Assembly (NCBI RefSeq): GCF_004167675.1
Contig: NZ_SEZQ01000010.1
Direction: 5' to 3' (one strand)
Length of the DNA stretch: 64,000 nt
Source of the DNA: Aliivibrio finisterrensis_A
Lineage (GTDB): Bacteria > Pseudomonadota > Gammaproteobacteria > Enterobacterales > Vibrionaceae
Shown: positions 8,594 to 16,610 of the stretch, piece after piece
Position numbering within the stretch: position 1 is the stretch's first letter
Layout: every line of letters starts with the position of its first letter
Position numbers and translations under genes: made by a program
The notes under the pieces: model-generated
Told to the model about the DNA's origin: nothing
What the model saw: only the letters and a program-made list of their open reading frames with translations
The model's database searches: none

Positions 8594-8780
8594 AATTAGA
8601 GACTAGAGACTATAGGAGCAAAGGAAGAGCAGGGTTGAGGTTTCAGGGTTCAGGTTTAAGAGCGGACGCGGTTGGTTTGACTTTTGTTCTCCCCCTTTTT
8701 TACCTTACTTTTTAGGGTAATGGTGGTAAAGGGGGAGTTGATTAGACGCTATATGTTTCGCTAACTAGAGGCTATAAAAA
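8594..8780. repeat. Mixed A/B/D-like repeats in the 8484-8798 spacer
   Basis: The 315-bp spacer contains a type A fragment (TTAGAGACTAGAGACTATAG, 8596-8615), type B TTCAGG units (8638-8660), a D-like inverted CTCCCCCTTTT / AAAGGGGGAG pair (about 8692-8738) and a further A fragment (TTTCGCTAACTAGAGGCTAT, 8755-8774). No ORF is supported. Confidence 0.65.
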
Positions 8781-8798
8781 ACGGCTCATAAATCTATA

Positions 8799-10229
8799 TT
8801 AGCGAGTTACAATCGTATATTCATAATTAAATAACTCAGCAAGCTCCGAATAAGCTAAAGCAGGTGGTAAAATTGCTTCTGCGTATAATGAATCACCAGT
8901 ATAGTTTCTACCATTACCATAAGTGATAAAGGAATTAATTAATTTCTTATCTGTATGAACTGTATTTAACAATGAAATAGTAACTTCATCTCCAGATTTA
9001 GCTTCATCAATATGTATAGGTAATGATACTGGCACATAAGGAACCAATACTTGATCTTTAGTACTAAACATTGAGTAATGTGTTGTACCTGTTGTAAAGG
9101 TAATATGTGATGCCTTTATATTATCTAAGTAAGTAAGCCCTATTGTATTAACTTCGCAAATATATCCACACGATACAGTTGGTGTCGTGTCGTTAAGTAA
9201 ATTTGCATCAAAATCTACATCTACAGTATTACCTACAATATTTTTAATATCTAATACGCCCCATTGCTTATGAGTACCTTCATACTTAGCTGAATAAGTA
9301 TACGATGTTGTAGGGCTAGCAGGAATCTTTACAAAAAAATCATCAGCATAAGCGTTCCAATCAAACCAATCAAATGTATCATTTTTATATTTAGATCTGA
9401 TAGTTAAATGATTAAATTCAGTATTAGTAATATTAGTGATATATGCTACTAATTGTTCCTCAGCTTTTTCTAATTCTATCGTTGTTCCTGCTGTTGATAA
9501 TGTTTTACTATCTTGATAAGCAAACTCATTTACAACCAACTCACCATAAGAGTCAGTATTGTACCCAGTAAATAGTACTTGTTCACCAGCATTAATTACT
9601 GTTAAATTCTCTTGGCTACTACCTGGTTTTATGGCACTTTTACCATCAAAGTATGTATCTGAAGATGTATAACTACTATTATTTTTTAATGTGACATTCT
9701 TAAGTGTTGATGATACAAGTAACTTATTATCAGTATAACAAGATGACTCTTCACCTTGAGCTTGCTGGATTTTAATAATTGAATCCGTTAAGAGGGCACC
9801 CTCAATAGAAAATATGTGTGTATCTTTACTCGTTGAAGTGTCAACAATAGCAATAGACCAATCTTTTGGGACATCATTACTTGTAAATGTTAATACACCT
9901 TTAGAGCTGATATTATTAACATCAATCGTTGAGTCATCAACAACATCATTATTTTCATCATAAACCAAAATAGCCCTAACTTTTTTAGCATTTAAGGCAT
10001 AGGTATATTTCCAAGTTTGAACATCCTCTGGATCTACTTTATTAATATTAAAAATAGTAGGTTCGACACCACACTGCTCAAGCATGTCTGCCTTAGTTCT
10101 TGTCTCCATCTGAACAAACTGCCAAGTATATTTAGTTGGAGCAGGTGAACCGCCGCCGCCGCCGCTATCGCCGCCGCATGCTGTTAAAAGTAAAGTACTG
10201 AAAAGCCCGATTGGGATCATCTTATTCAT
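8799..10229 (-). CDS. Lipoprotein of unknown function
   Basis: A 476-aa protein with a lipoprotein signal peptide: positive NKM start, hydrophobic GLFSTLLL, and lipobox LTAC followed by a flexible GGDSGGGGGSP linker, so it is probably anchored to the outer membrane. The rest is Ser/Thr/Asp-rich and beta-like, with scattered cysteines (QCGVEP, SSCYTDN, SCGYICEV) that may form disulfides. No enzyme motif or named family was recognised. The coding sequence is visibly more AT-rich than its neighbours, which could mean a different origin. It is in the same orientation as the DUF3108-like and barrel genes but separated from them by about 170 bp containing repeats. Confidence 0.75.
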   Translation of the reverse strand: MNKMIPIGLFSTLLLTACGGDSGGGGGSPAPTKYTWQFVQMETRTKADMLEQCGVEPTIFNINKVDPEDVQTWKYTYALNAKKVRAILVYDENNDVVDDSTIDVNNISSKGVLTFTSNDVPKDWSIAIVDTSTSKDTHIFSIEGALLTDSIIKIQQAQGEESSCYTDNKLLVSSTLKNVTLKNNSSYTSSDTYFDGKSAIKPGSSQENLTVINAGEQVLFTGYNTDSYGELVVNEFAYQDSKTLSTAGTTIELEKAEEQLVAYITNITNTEFNHLTIRSKYKNDTFDWFDWNAYADDFFVKIPASPTTSYTYSAKYEGTHKQWGVLDIKNIVGNTVDVDFDANLLNDTTPTVSCGYICEVNTIGLTYLDNIKASHITFTTGTTHYSMFSTKDQVLVPYVPVSLPIHIDEAKSGDEVTISLLNTVHTDKKLINSFITYGNGRNYTGDSLYAEAILPPALAYSELAELFNYEYTIVTR

Positions 10230-10349
10230 CGTAATTCGTATCCGTTGTTATCAAAATCATCTTGTTTAAATAATGCACAATCTGTGCCAATAATATTGAC
10301 GAAGTTTTGACATTCAGTCATATAAAAAGCGAGTAATCCTGCTCTTATC

Positions 10350-10403
10350 TTAAGCTCTTATAGGAGCGAAGCGGTCTAGTCTCTCGTTTCTAGTTCCTAG
10401 TTT
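10350..10403. repeat. Type A repeat at the 3' end of the DUF3108-like gene
   Basis: AGCTCTTATAGGAGCGAAGC, then GGTCTAG, followed by heptamer-like TCTCTCG TTTCTAG TTCCTAG. The final CTA, read on the minus strand, is the TAG stop codon of the 10397-11107 gene. Confidence 0.75.
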
Positions 10404-11107
10404 TTACACGTCGACTCATAATCTTCAAGCGTCAAAAGACCTCGAAGAATAAACCCATGATAACGCGCTTCAACAAGTTGATACTCTAACTCTGGTGCAA
10501 ACAAAAAAGTGACATGCTCTGCGCCTGTTTGCTCCACAGGGATAACTTCTAACTCCCCCCACTTTTCAAATATCTTAATTTGCTTTTGGTGCACTTGGTA
10601 TTGATAAGGCTCAATGCCATCAGAAGCTTGACGATTTAAACGAAACGCTTGTTTACCTTGCAGTAAGTTTTCACGAATTTGAATCGATAACGTATCTACA
10701 TCCCTTAATGGAATATCTTTAGAAATATAGCTCGATGCTTTGCCGTCAATATCAACGTTTGATTGATGTCCACCGTCAGTAAAGGTGACTTTCATATCTC
10801 TTGAACGAAAGCCGGATACTTTTTGATGAAACTTGTCGGTTATCCATTCATGATCTAAATCTGACCAAGATACTTCAGCGCTTTGTGAATAAGCGGTGCC
10901 AATACCTAGAATACTGGCTTTACTGTTTGAAACAATGCTCGCCTTTTTACCTTGCCACGCTTCTACTCGCTTCATTTCTCCAGTGTGGATACCACTTAAA
11001 TAAATATCATAACTTGAGGTAATTGTGCACGACGATAATTCATTGGCGGCGGCAGATCCCCCCCCAATACTCATCACTAAAATGAGATAAATAAGACGGA
11101 ACCGCAT
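10397..11107 (-). CDS. DUF3108-like secreted protein
   Basis: A 236-aa predicted periplasmic protein with a Sec signal peptide (LIYLILVMSIGGGSAAA/NE). The pattern SYDIYLSGIHTGEMKRVEAW with later DVDTLSIQIRENLLQGKQ resembles DUF3108 proteins, whose biochemical role is unknown. Two cysteines (SSCTI near the N-terminus, ESTCKN at the C-terminus) could pair. Its ATG overlaps the stop of the upstream barrel gene (TAATG at 11107), so the two are probably translationally coupled and may act together at the envelope. The stop codon lies in a type A repeat. Confidence 0.65.
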   Translation of the reverse strand: MRFRLIYLILVMSIGGGSAAANELSSCTITSSYDIYLSGIHTGEMKRVEAWQGKKASIVSNSKASILGIGTAYSQSAEVSWSDLDHEWITDKFHQKVSGFRSRDMKVTFTDGGHQSNVDIDGKASSYISKDIPLRDVDTLSIQIRENLLQGKQAFRLNRQASDGIEPYQYQVHQKQIKIFEKWGELEVIPVEQTGAEHVTFLFAPELEYQLVEARYHGFILRGLLTLEDYESTCKN

Positions 11108-12258
11108 TAGAATACTTCGTTTACATTTAGGTAGAAATTAGTTTCATTTTGACCGACACCAATATCCGCACGTAAATTAATGTTGTCTTTAATTCGGAAT
11201 CGGAAGCCCGTACCGTAAGATGTCATTAACTCATCACTTAACTCATTCACGCTTGGTGCGACACTGCCAACCGCTCCCCAAAAAACCATGCCATAGCGTT
11301 GGAAAATTGGCAGTCGGTATTCTGCTTGCCCCATCATCATTTGATCGTCTCGGTATCTGCCTTTAATGTAGCCTCTCATCGCGCTTGAACCACCAAGATC
11401 TGGCATTACATTCCAAGGGACATCACCTTGAGTGAAGTGACCTTGAATCTGCCACGCGATAAGGCCGGGCAAACCGTTTAAATCAATATAATTGGCAATT
11501 TCTAAGTCATAAGTTGAAAAAGAATCTGTTTTATCGTTATGGTATAAACCAGCATCAAGCTGAACTAACCAGCCTTTGGTGGCGTTAAGGCGATAATCTC
11601 TAGAGTCATATACGCTAGTGACAATAACCCCTGAGCTAAGGTTATCTGGTAAGTGTTGGTTTGATTGATAAGTGTAACCAGTGGCAACCTGCTCTAAATT
11701 TTCGGCTTTGGCGTACGTTAAGTCTGCACCAACACCAATAAAATAATTATTCGCGACTTCTGTCATCCAACGCGGTTTAAAACTGTATACTTGCTCGTCA
11801 AACTCGTGGTGGTTACTGTCTTGATTTCCTTGTTCTATTCCTTTGCCATAATACACTGCGGCTTCATTATGCAGCTCTAATTCAAGTAATAACCTCTGTT
11901 TTCCTTGATTAAAAAAACTCATGTTCTCAATTGAGACGCCATAAGATTTGTTCATTGAAACAAATGAATTAACTACTAATGAGGAAGGCTGCTCTTCAAC
12001 GGCTGCATTTTCTGTTTTATATAAACCAACCATCAGCAAACCTACCCCAAATTTTTTCTCTGGCGTGTAATAGGCGGTAGGAAGGTAGCTCATATCGATG
12101 GCTTTACTATCATCAAAACCACCATCGGCACCAAAGACATCTAATAGGTTATCAACCCACGTTGGCTCCATGTCTTTTGGCGTTTCAAATAAAGGCTCAA
12201 CTTCAGCGAATGATGGGGTTGAGGTGAGTAAGAGTGTGCTAAGTATTATGCGTTTCAT
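11107..12258 (-). CDS. BamA/TamA-type outer-membrane beta-barrel protein without POTRA domains
   Basis: A 383-aa protein with a signal peptide (RIILSTLLLTSTPSFA/EVEP). Its barrel contains the Omp85-like blocks SVYDSRDYRLNATKGWLVQL (strand with DxRD..P/K.G) and GGSSAMRGYIKGRYRD, the counterpart of the VRGY/F substrate-loop motif. The length leaves room for the barrel only, with no POTRA repeats, as in short bacterial surface antigen (D15) family proteins. It lies downstream of a TetR gene and is coupled to the DUF3108-like gene. The substrate is unknown; it may export or insert a partner. Confidence 0.75.
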   Translation of the reverse strand: MKRIILSTLLLTSTPSFAEVEPLFETPKDMEPTWVDNLLDVFGADGGFDDSKAIDMSYLPTAYYTPEKKFGVGLLMVGLYKTENAAVEEQPSSLVVNSFVSMNKSYGVSIENMSFFNQGKQRLLLELELHNEAAVYYGKGIEQGNQDSNHHEFDEQVYSFKPRWMTEVANNYFIGVGADLTYAKAENLEQVATGYTYQSNQHLPDNLSSGVIVTSVYDSRDYRLNATKGWLVQLDAGLYHNDKTDSFSTYDLEIANYIDLNGLPGLIAWQIQGHFTQGDVPWNVMPDLGGSSAMRGYIKGRYRDDQMMMGQAEYRLPIFQRYGMVFWGAVGSVAPSVNELSDELMTSYGTGFRFRIKDNINLRADIGVGQNETNFYLNVNEVF

Positions 12259-12289
12259 TTAAGTCATTCTGTTATGAGTTGTGATGTGG

Positions 12290-12503
12290 ATATACGCTAC
12301 GCTAACTAGAGACTAGAGCGCTTCGCTTCTATAAGGGCAAGAGAAGAAGCTAACTCTAGAGGAGAACAGCCTTTGATCTTCCTGAACCTATTTTTCGTTT
12401 TTGACCTTATGGATGTATAGATTTTTGCTCTTCTTAAGCAACTTGTTGCGTCTTAAGCGAAGCGCTCTCAAGGCGTAGCCGTCTTAGCTGCTTGCTGCGA
12501 CTC
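12290..12503. repeat. Type A (12290-12350) and type C (about 12434-12503) repeats
   Basis: The A part reads TATACGCTACGCTAACTAGA, GACTAGAGCGCTTCGC and TTCTATAAGGGC. The C part, in inverted orientation, reads AAGCAACTTGTTGCGTC, TTAAGCGAAGCGCTC and CAAGGCGTAGCC. The C part runs into the 3' end of the TetR gene, whose last codons (AASS-stop) are a C-like GCAGCAAGCAGCTAAGAC. Confidence 0.7.
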
Positions 12504-13140
12504 TGCTCTGATAATGCTTTTCTAATTCCAAAATCTGCACTCGCCCCTGCTCTGTCGCTATTGGTCTTACGACATTTAGCATTTGTAGCATGCCTTGATA
12601 AATACTGTTCTCTGTAATTTCTTTATCAGAAAGCAGTGCCGTTTGGTAATTTATCCAACAAGAAGCGACGATATGCAGCGTTTTAGTCAGGGATTTTAAT
12701 TCATCATCTTTAAGGGCTATTAAACCTGAATCACGAAAGCCATTCATGATGGCAATTAAGTTATCATTTAACGCTGCCTGCGCTTTTACGTATTTTAATT
12801 TTAAGGCCTCATCTCGGCTTAAAATGTCCGGCAGATTTGCGTAGAAGAAGCGGTAGTTCCACATCAATTCAAAAATCGAATCTAAGTAGCTCAACATGAT
12901 TTGCACACTAGGCATAGTCGATTGTTCTTCTTTTGCCATCGGCTTAAAACGCACCTTCAACTCTTGGGCGTAATTGTCGAAAATACCATTAATGATCTCT
13001 TCTTTATTACGAAAGTGGTAATAGAGGTTGCCAGGGCTGATCTCAAGGTGTGCAGCGATGTGGTTGGTGGTGATATTGCGCTCACCATTTTGGTTGAAGA
13101 GGGTTAAGGCACCGTGAATGATCCTATCTTTTGTTTTCAT
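12484..13140 (-). CDS. TetR/AcrR-family transcriptional regulator
   Basis: A 218-aa repressor-type regulator. The N-terminal helix-turn-helix is clear: TKDRIIHGALTLFNQNGERN, then TTNHIAAHLEISPGNLYYHF and RNKEEIINGIF, with the Gly-Asn-Leu-Tyr-Tyr-His-Phe recognition helix typical of the family. The C-terminal ligand domain is helical and aromatic-rich (FELMWNYRFFYANL). The chosen start is ATG 13140 with GGAA upstream, not the TTG 36 bases earlier. It is transcribed toward the barrel/DUF3108-like genes, about 225 bp away, and may control them or itself. No operator palindrome was identified. The 3' end falls in a type C repeat. Confidence 0.85.
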   Translation of the reverse strand: MKTKDRIIHGALTLFNQNGERNITTNHIAAHLEISPGNLYYHFRNKEEIINGIFDNYAQELKVRFKPMAKEEQSTMPSVQIMLSYLDSIFELMWNYRFFYANLPDILSRDEALKLKYVKAQAALNDNLIAIMNGFRDSGLIALKDDELKSLTKTLHIVASCWINYQTALLSDKEITENSIYQGMLQMLNVVRPIATEQGRVQILELEKHYQSRVAASS

Positions 13141-13202
13141 TGTTTTTTCCGCGCCAATTAAATTCAAATATTTCAAAATTGTAACTGAAAAAGGTAGATG
13201 AA

Positions 13203-13276
13203 ACTAGAAACGATACGCTGCATTAACGAATTCAGAGGTTTCAGGTTTCAGGTTTCAGGTTTCAGGAAGATCAAGA
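13203..13276. repeat. Type A fragment plus type B heptamers (AGGTTTC x4)
   Basis: CTAGAAACGATACGCTGC (degenerate A) is followed by four perfect AGGTTTC heptamers (13236-13263) ending AGG. It is the left flank of the second four-helix-bundle gene. Confidence 0.85.
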
Positions 13277-13301
13277 ACCAGAGCAGAGCAGTGTACAACA
13301 T

Positions 13302-13649
13302 TTATTTCGTCTGCTTTTTCAGTTTTGCTAATTTGGATATAATTGCTAAGATCTCTCTTGTTTCCTGGATAAGTAACAACCCTTCTTCTTTTCTAATATA
13401 ACCAATTTCAATACCTATAAAAATCTGAGTAATCAATTCTGCCGCAGAGCCTTGAGAATAATTTAAAAATCGCGCTTTTTCTTTACCGCTTTCACGTTCT
13501 TCTCCTTCTGCTATATTTGATGGTACCGATAACCCTGATCGAGTAATCTGATCTCTAAAGCCATAATCTTTAATATCTGAAGTTAACTCATAAATACTAC
13601 ACGATAAACGGCAAGCTCTTTTCCAAACAGCTAAACTTTCACATTTCAT
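13302..13649 (-). CDS. Four-helix-bundle protein, S23/IVP family (copy 2)
   Basis: A 115-aa paralogue of the 2299-2661 protein, with the same signature SVPSNIAEGEERE, preceded by AVWKRACRLSC and DQITRSGL and followed by GSAAELITQIFIGIE, ending in a basic tail (KLAKLKKQTK). The chosen start is the second of two adjacent ATGs, because AGGAG precedes it by 6 bases; that Shine-Dalgarno is itself part of the flanking type B repeat (TGCAGGAG). Unlike copy 1, the flanks are type B heptamers: AGGTTTC x4 downstream, and AGGTTTCAGGATTCAGG with a GCTTCGCTTGC palindrome upstream. The function is unknown; nucleic-acid binding is plausible from family relatives. Confidence 0.83.
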   Translation of the reverse strand: MKCESLAVWKRACRLSCSIYELTSDIKDYGFRDQITRSGLSVPSNIAEGEERESGKEKARFLNYSQGSAAELITQIFIGIEIGYIRKEEGLLLIQETREILAIISKLAKLKKQTK

Positions 13650-13655
13650 CATTAT

Positions 13656-13735
13656 CTCCTGCAAGCGAAGCGACCTGAATCCTGAAACCTAAGTAAGCGC
13701 AGCGCATAGAGCCTCTCGCGCTTCGCGCTCCCCAT
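13656..13735. repeat. Type B repeat then type A-derived palindrome
   Basis: CTGCAAGCGAAGCGACCTG, AATCCTGAAACCTAAG (B, inverted) is followed by GTAAGCGCAGCGCATAGAGC and CTCTCGCGCTTCGCGC. The second part is an A-type variant that encodes the C-terminal tail of the MBL/beta-CASP gene. Confidence 0.75.
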
Positions 13736-15113
13736 GCACCACAACAACCTCTTTCCTCCCCTCCTCAATCCCATCCACAAACTTAATTAAATCTGCTTGA
13801 TCGGCGTGGGCTGAATAACCTGACATGGTATGGATTTGTGCACTCACATCGATGGGTTGATTATCTATCCACACTCTTGATTTTTGGTTTTGCAGATCTC
13901 GACCTAAAGTGCCATGGGCTTGGTAGCCTGCGAGGATGATGTCGGTGCGTTTGTCTGGCAGTAAGACTTCTAAGTAATTCATGACTCTGCCTCCGGCGCA
14001 CATGCCACTGGCGGCGACGATAATGCAGGGCTCGGCAGTACTTTTTAGACGATTCACCACTCTCATGTGCTCTTTGTGGCTTTCGATGGTGATGCATTGA
14101 TCAAAGTTAAGGGGATGACGTTGGTTGTTTATCTTGGTCTTCGCTTCTTTACTCCACAGTTTTTTGAAGCGACGGTATTGCTTGGTGACTTTATTGGCTA
14201 ATGGCGAGTCGAGAATGATGGGGATTTTTGAATCGATTTTTTGATGGTGAATTAGATGTTCAATATCAAATAGTAGCTCTTGGGTTCTTCCGACTGAGAA
14301 TGCGGGGATGATGATTGCGCCGCCATCTTGCAGTGAACGCTCTATTATTTCTTGTAAGCGTTTTGCTCTGGTTTCTACGTTGTCGTGGAGTTTGTTACCG
14401 TAGGTGCTTTCTATTACTAATAAGTCGGCACGTTTTGGTGGGATTGGATCAGGTAATAATGGGGTGTTTGATGGGCCGAGATCACCTGAGAATACGACGA
14501 TTTCATTGTTGGGGAGTTTAATTTCGACGTAAGCGGAGCCGAGGATGTGACCTGCGGGTTGGAACCGTAAGAGCAGGTTTAAGGGTTCAGGGCGCTTCGC
14601 TTTCAGGGCAGAGTGGGAAGATTTAGAGCAAGAGCGGGAAGAAAGCGCGATTCGGTGCCACTGGTTGTATGGGATTGGTTTTATTTGTTTCTTTATTAGC
14701 TCTAATACTCTTGTTCTTTGGCCTTTGTTTAGGCCGAGTTGCAGTTTTAAACCATCATCTAACATTAATGGGACTAGCTCGGCGGTGGCGGGTGTGCAAT
14801 AAATGGGTTGTTTGAAGCCTTTGGCTAATAACCAAGGTAAACGACCAATGTGATCTATGTGGGTATGGGTTAAAATTAAGGCTTTTAGGTGTGAGATGGG
14901 AAATTCGATATCGAGTTTTTTGTCATTCCCGTGTTTATCTTTGGCGTCTTTGCCTTGAAATAAACCGCAGTCGATTAATATGCCGTGATTGTTACCGTTG
15001 TTATTAATGTTGAGTTCGTGGCAAGAGCCGGTGACGCCGAGTTTTCCACCGTGGTGTTTTAGGGTGGTTTTGAGGTTGGTGGTTTGGGTTGAGTTTTTTG
15101 GGGGTATTGGCAT
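13689..15113 (-). CDS. MBL-fold/beta-CASP hydrolase (CPSF/Ysh1-like)
   Basis: A 474-aa metallo-beta-lactamase-fold protein with a beta-CASP insert and an RNA-specificity-type C-terminus, as in mRNA 3'-end processing nucleases and bacterial relatives. Visible motifs are the zinc-binding HTHIDHIGRLPWLL (about residues 84-97), the GHILGSAYVEI block with downstream FSGDLG, the beta-CASP IIPAFSVGRTQELL, and the C-terminal SGYSAHADQADL and VVVVHGE. Between HRIAL and RFQPAGHILGSA sits a Ser/Lys-rich stretch of about 25 residues encoded by a type B repeat, an in-frame insertion close to the active site. The tail EALCAALT is encoded by an A-type repeat. Probably an RNA/DNA nuclease; activity with the insertion is uncertain. 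Confidence 0.82.
   Translation of the reverse strand: MPIPPKNSTQTTNLKTTLKHHGGKLGVTGSCHELNINNNGNNHGILIDCGLFQGKDAKDKHGNDKKLDIEFPISHLKALILTHTHIDHIGRLPWLLAKGFKQPIYCTPATAELVPLMLDDGLKLQLGLNKGQRTRVLELIKKQIKPIPYNQWHRIALSSRSCSKSSHSALKAKRPEPLNLLLRFQPAGHILGSAYVEIKLPNNEIVVFSGDLGPSNTPLLPDPIPPKRADLLVIESTYGNKLHDNVETRAKRLQEIIERSLQDGGAIIIPAFSVGRTQELLFDIEHLIHHQKIDSKIPIILDSPLANKVTKQYRRFKKLWSKEAKTKINNQRHPLNFDQCITIESHKEHMRVVNRLKSTAEPCIIVAASGMCAGGRVMNYLEVLLPDKRTDIILAGYQAHGTLGRDLQNQKSRVWIDNQPIDVSAQIHTMSGYSAHADQADLIKFVDGIEEGRKEVVVVHGEREAREALCAALT
14565..14655. repeat. Type B repeat inside the MBL/beta-CASP coding sequence
   Basis: Plus strand GAGCAGGTTTAAGGGTTCAG, then GGCGCTTCGCTTTCAGGGCAG, then AGCAAGAGCGGGAAGAAAGC, matches the intergenic B elements (GGTTTCAGG...CGCTTCGCTTGCAGG...). 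It keeps the reading frame open on the minus strand and adds roughly 25 codons. Confidence 0.7.
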
Positions 15114-15128
15114 TGGTAGTCCTTTTTT

Positions 15129-15560
15129 AGAATTCAGGGTTCAGATCGGTCGCAAGCTCCCTTGTAGGATTCAGAGGTGATCGTTGTTATTTCAGCATCA
15201 AAAACTGTTCTCCCCCTTTATCGCTGTATGTATGAAAGTGATCAAATCAATACAAGGGGGAGTTAGAGGGGGTTGCAACCTTCATTTCTAAATATTCCAT
15301 CAACAATAGAAGAAAAAGAAAACATTCAAATAAAGAACTGGAGTAACTGCGAGTATATTCAAAATTATTCATTCACAACCCCTCCTAACCTTCCCTTCTA
15401 TTAACATCATCAATCCCAATGATTTATCTCTCAAGGGGAGGAACTATTCTTTGTCGTTGTAAGTTCAGCGATCACCTCTGAACTCTGCAAGCGAAGCGAT
15501 CTGAATTCTGCTCTTTCACTCACCTGAATCCTGAAACCTCGCTCTTCCTCAAGCTAAGTG
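15129..15560. repeat. Type B and D-like repeats filling the 15114-15653 spacer
   Basis: The 540-bp spacer between the MBL gene and hldD (divergent) contains a B variant (TTCAGATCGGTCGCAAGCTC, near 15138), D-like inverted segments (TTCTCCCCCTTTATCG ... CAAGGGGGAGTTAGAGGGGG, 15209-15275; AACCCCTCCTAACC ... CAAGGGGAGGAACT, 15376-15445), and B again (CTCTGCAAGCGAAGCGATCT near 15482; CCTGAATCCTGAAACCTC near 15522). A TACAAT hexamer at about 15614 could be the hldD -10 box, without a good -35. No gene seen. Confidence 0.65.
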
Positions 15561-15653
15561 TTATCAACTCTCGTCCCTACTTTTCAAGCATAGCGTCTAC
15601 CTTTCTTCTCTGCTACAATCGAACCAATTATCTTAATAAATCGTGGTATCAAA

Positions 15654-16595
15654 ATGATCATTGTAACTGGCGGCGCTGGCATGATTGGCAGCAACATTGT
15701 TAAGTCTTTAAACGACAACGGCATTAACGATATTTTAGTGGTTGATAACCTAAAAGATGGTAAAAAATTCAAGAATTTAGTTGATCTTGATATCACTGAT
15801 TACATGGATAAAGAAGACTTCATTACGCAAATTATGGCGGGTGACGACTTTGGTACAATTGATGCTATTTTCCACGAAGGTGCGTGCTCTGCGACGACTG
15901 AGTGGGATGGCAAATACATCATGATGAACAACTATGAGTACTCTAAAGAAGTGCTTCATTTTTGTATCGAGCGTGAAATTCCATTCTTATATGCATCATC
16001 TGCTGCAACTTATGGCGATACTGATACGTTTATTGAAGAGCGTGAATACGAAGGCGCATTAAACGTTTACGGTTACTCTAAACAGCAGTTTGATAACTAC
16101 GTTCGTCGCCTATGGGCTGATGCTGAAGCGCATGGTGAAACGGTTTCTCAAATTACCGGTTTCCGTTACTTCAATGTGTATGGTCCTCGTGAACAACATA
16201 AAGGCTCGATGGCTTCGGTTGCATTCCATTTAAATAACCAAATGAATGCGGGTGAAGATCCTAAGTTATTTGAAGGTAGCGACCAATTTAAGCGTGATTT
16301 CGTTTACGTTGGTGATGTAGCTGCAGTTAACCTTTGGTTCTTAGAAAATGGCGTATCTGGTATCTATAACTGTGGTACTGGCCGCGCTGAACCGTTCCGC
16401 GCAGTTGCTGATGCGGTTATTAAGCACCACGGTAAAGGCGAAGTTCAAAGCATTCCTTTCCCAGAGCACCTAAAAGGCGCTTACCAAGAGTTTACACAAG
16501 CAGATTTAACTAAGCTTCGTGCTGCTGGTTGTGATGTTGAGTTTAAGTCGGTAGCTGATGGTGTTGCTGAGTATATGGCAATTGTGAATAAGTAA
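15654..16595 (+). CDS. hldD: ADP-L-glycero-D-manno-heptose-6-epimerase
   Basis: Converts ADP-D-glycero-D-manno-heptose to the L-glycero form, the last step in supplying the heptose donor for the LPS inner core. The 313-aa protein is full length. It has the Rossmann NAD(P) motif GGAGMIG at residues 6-12, the short-chain dehydrogenase Tyr-Lys pair in NVYGYSKQQFD, and the GFRYFNVYGPREQHKGSMASV substrate-binding region split across the family signature. It heads the LPS core locus; waaF and waaA follow on the same strand after a type A repeat. Also known as gmhD/rfaD. Confidence 0.97.
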   Translation: MIIVTGGAGMIGSNIVKSLNDNGINDILVVDNLKDGKKFKNLVDLDITDYMDKEDFITQIMAGDDFGTIDAIFHEGACSATTEWDGKYIMMNNYEYSKEVLHFCIEREIPFLYASSAATYGDTDTFIEEREYEGALNVYGYSKQQFDNYVRRLWADAEAHGETVSQITGFRYFNVYGPREQHKGSMASVAFHLNNQMNAGEDPKLFEGSDQFKRDFVYVGDVAAVNLWFLENGVSGIYNCGTGRAEPFRAVADAVIKHHGKGEVQSIPFPEHLKGAYQEFTQADLTKLRAAGCDVEFKSVADGVAEYMAIVNK

Positions 16596-16610
16596 AGCTC
16601 TAAGAAATAA

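Noticed and set aside
13861..14097. 78-aa minus-strand ORF rich in His/Arg
   Set aside because: A frame shadow of the MBL/beta-CASP gene with low-complexity translation.
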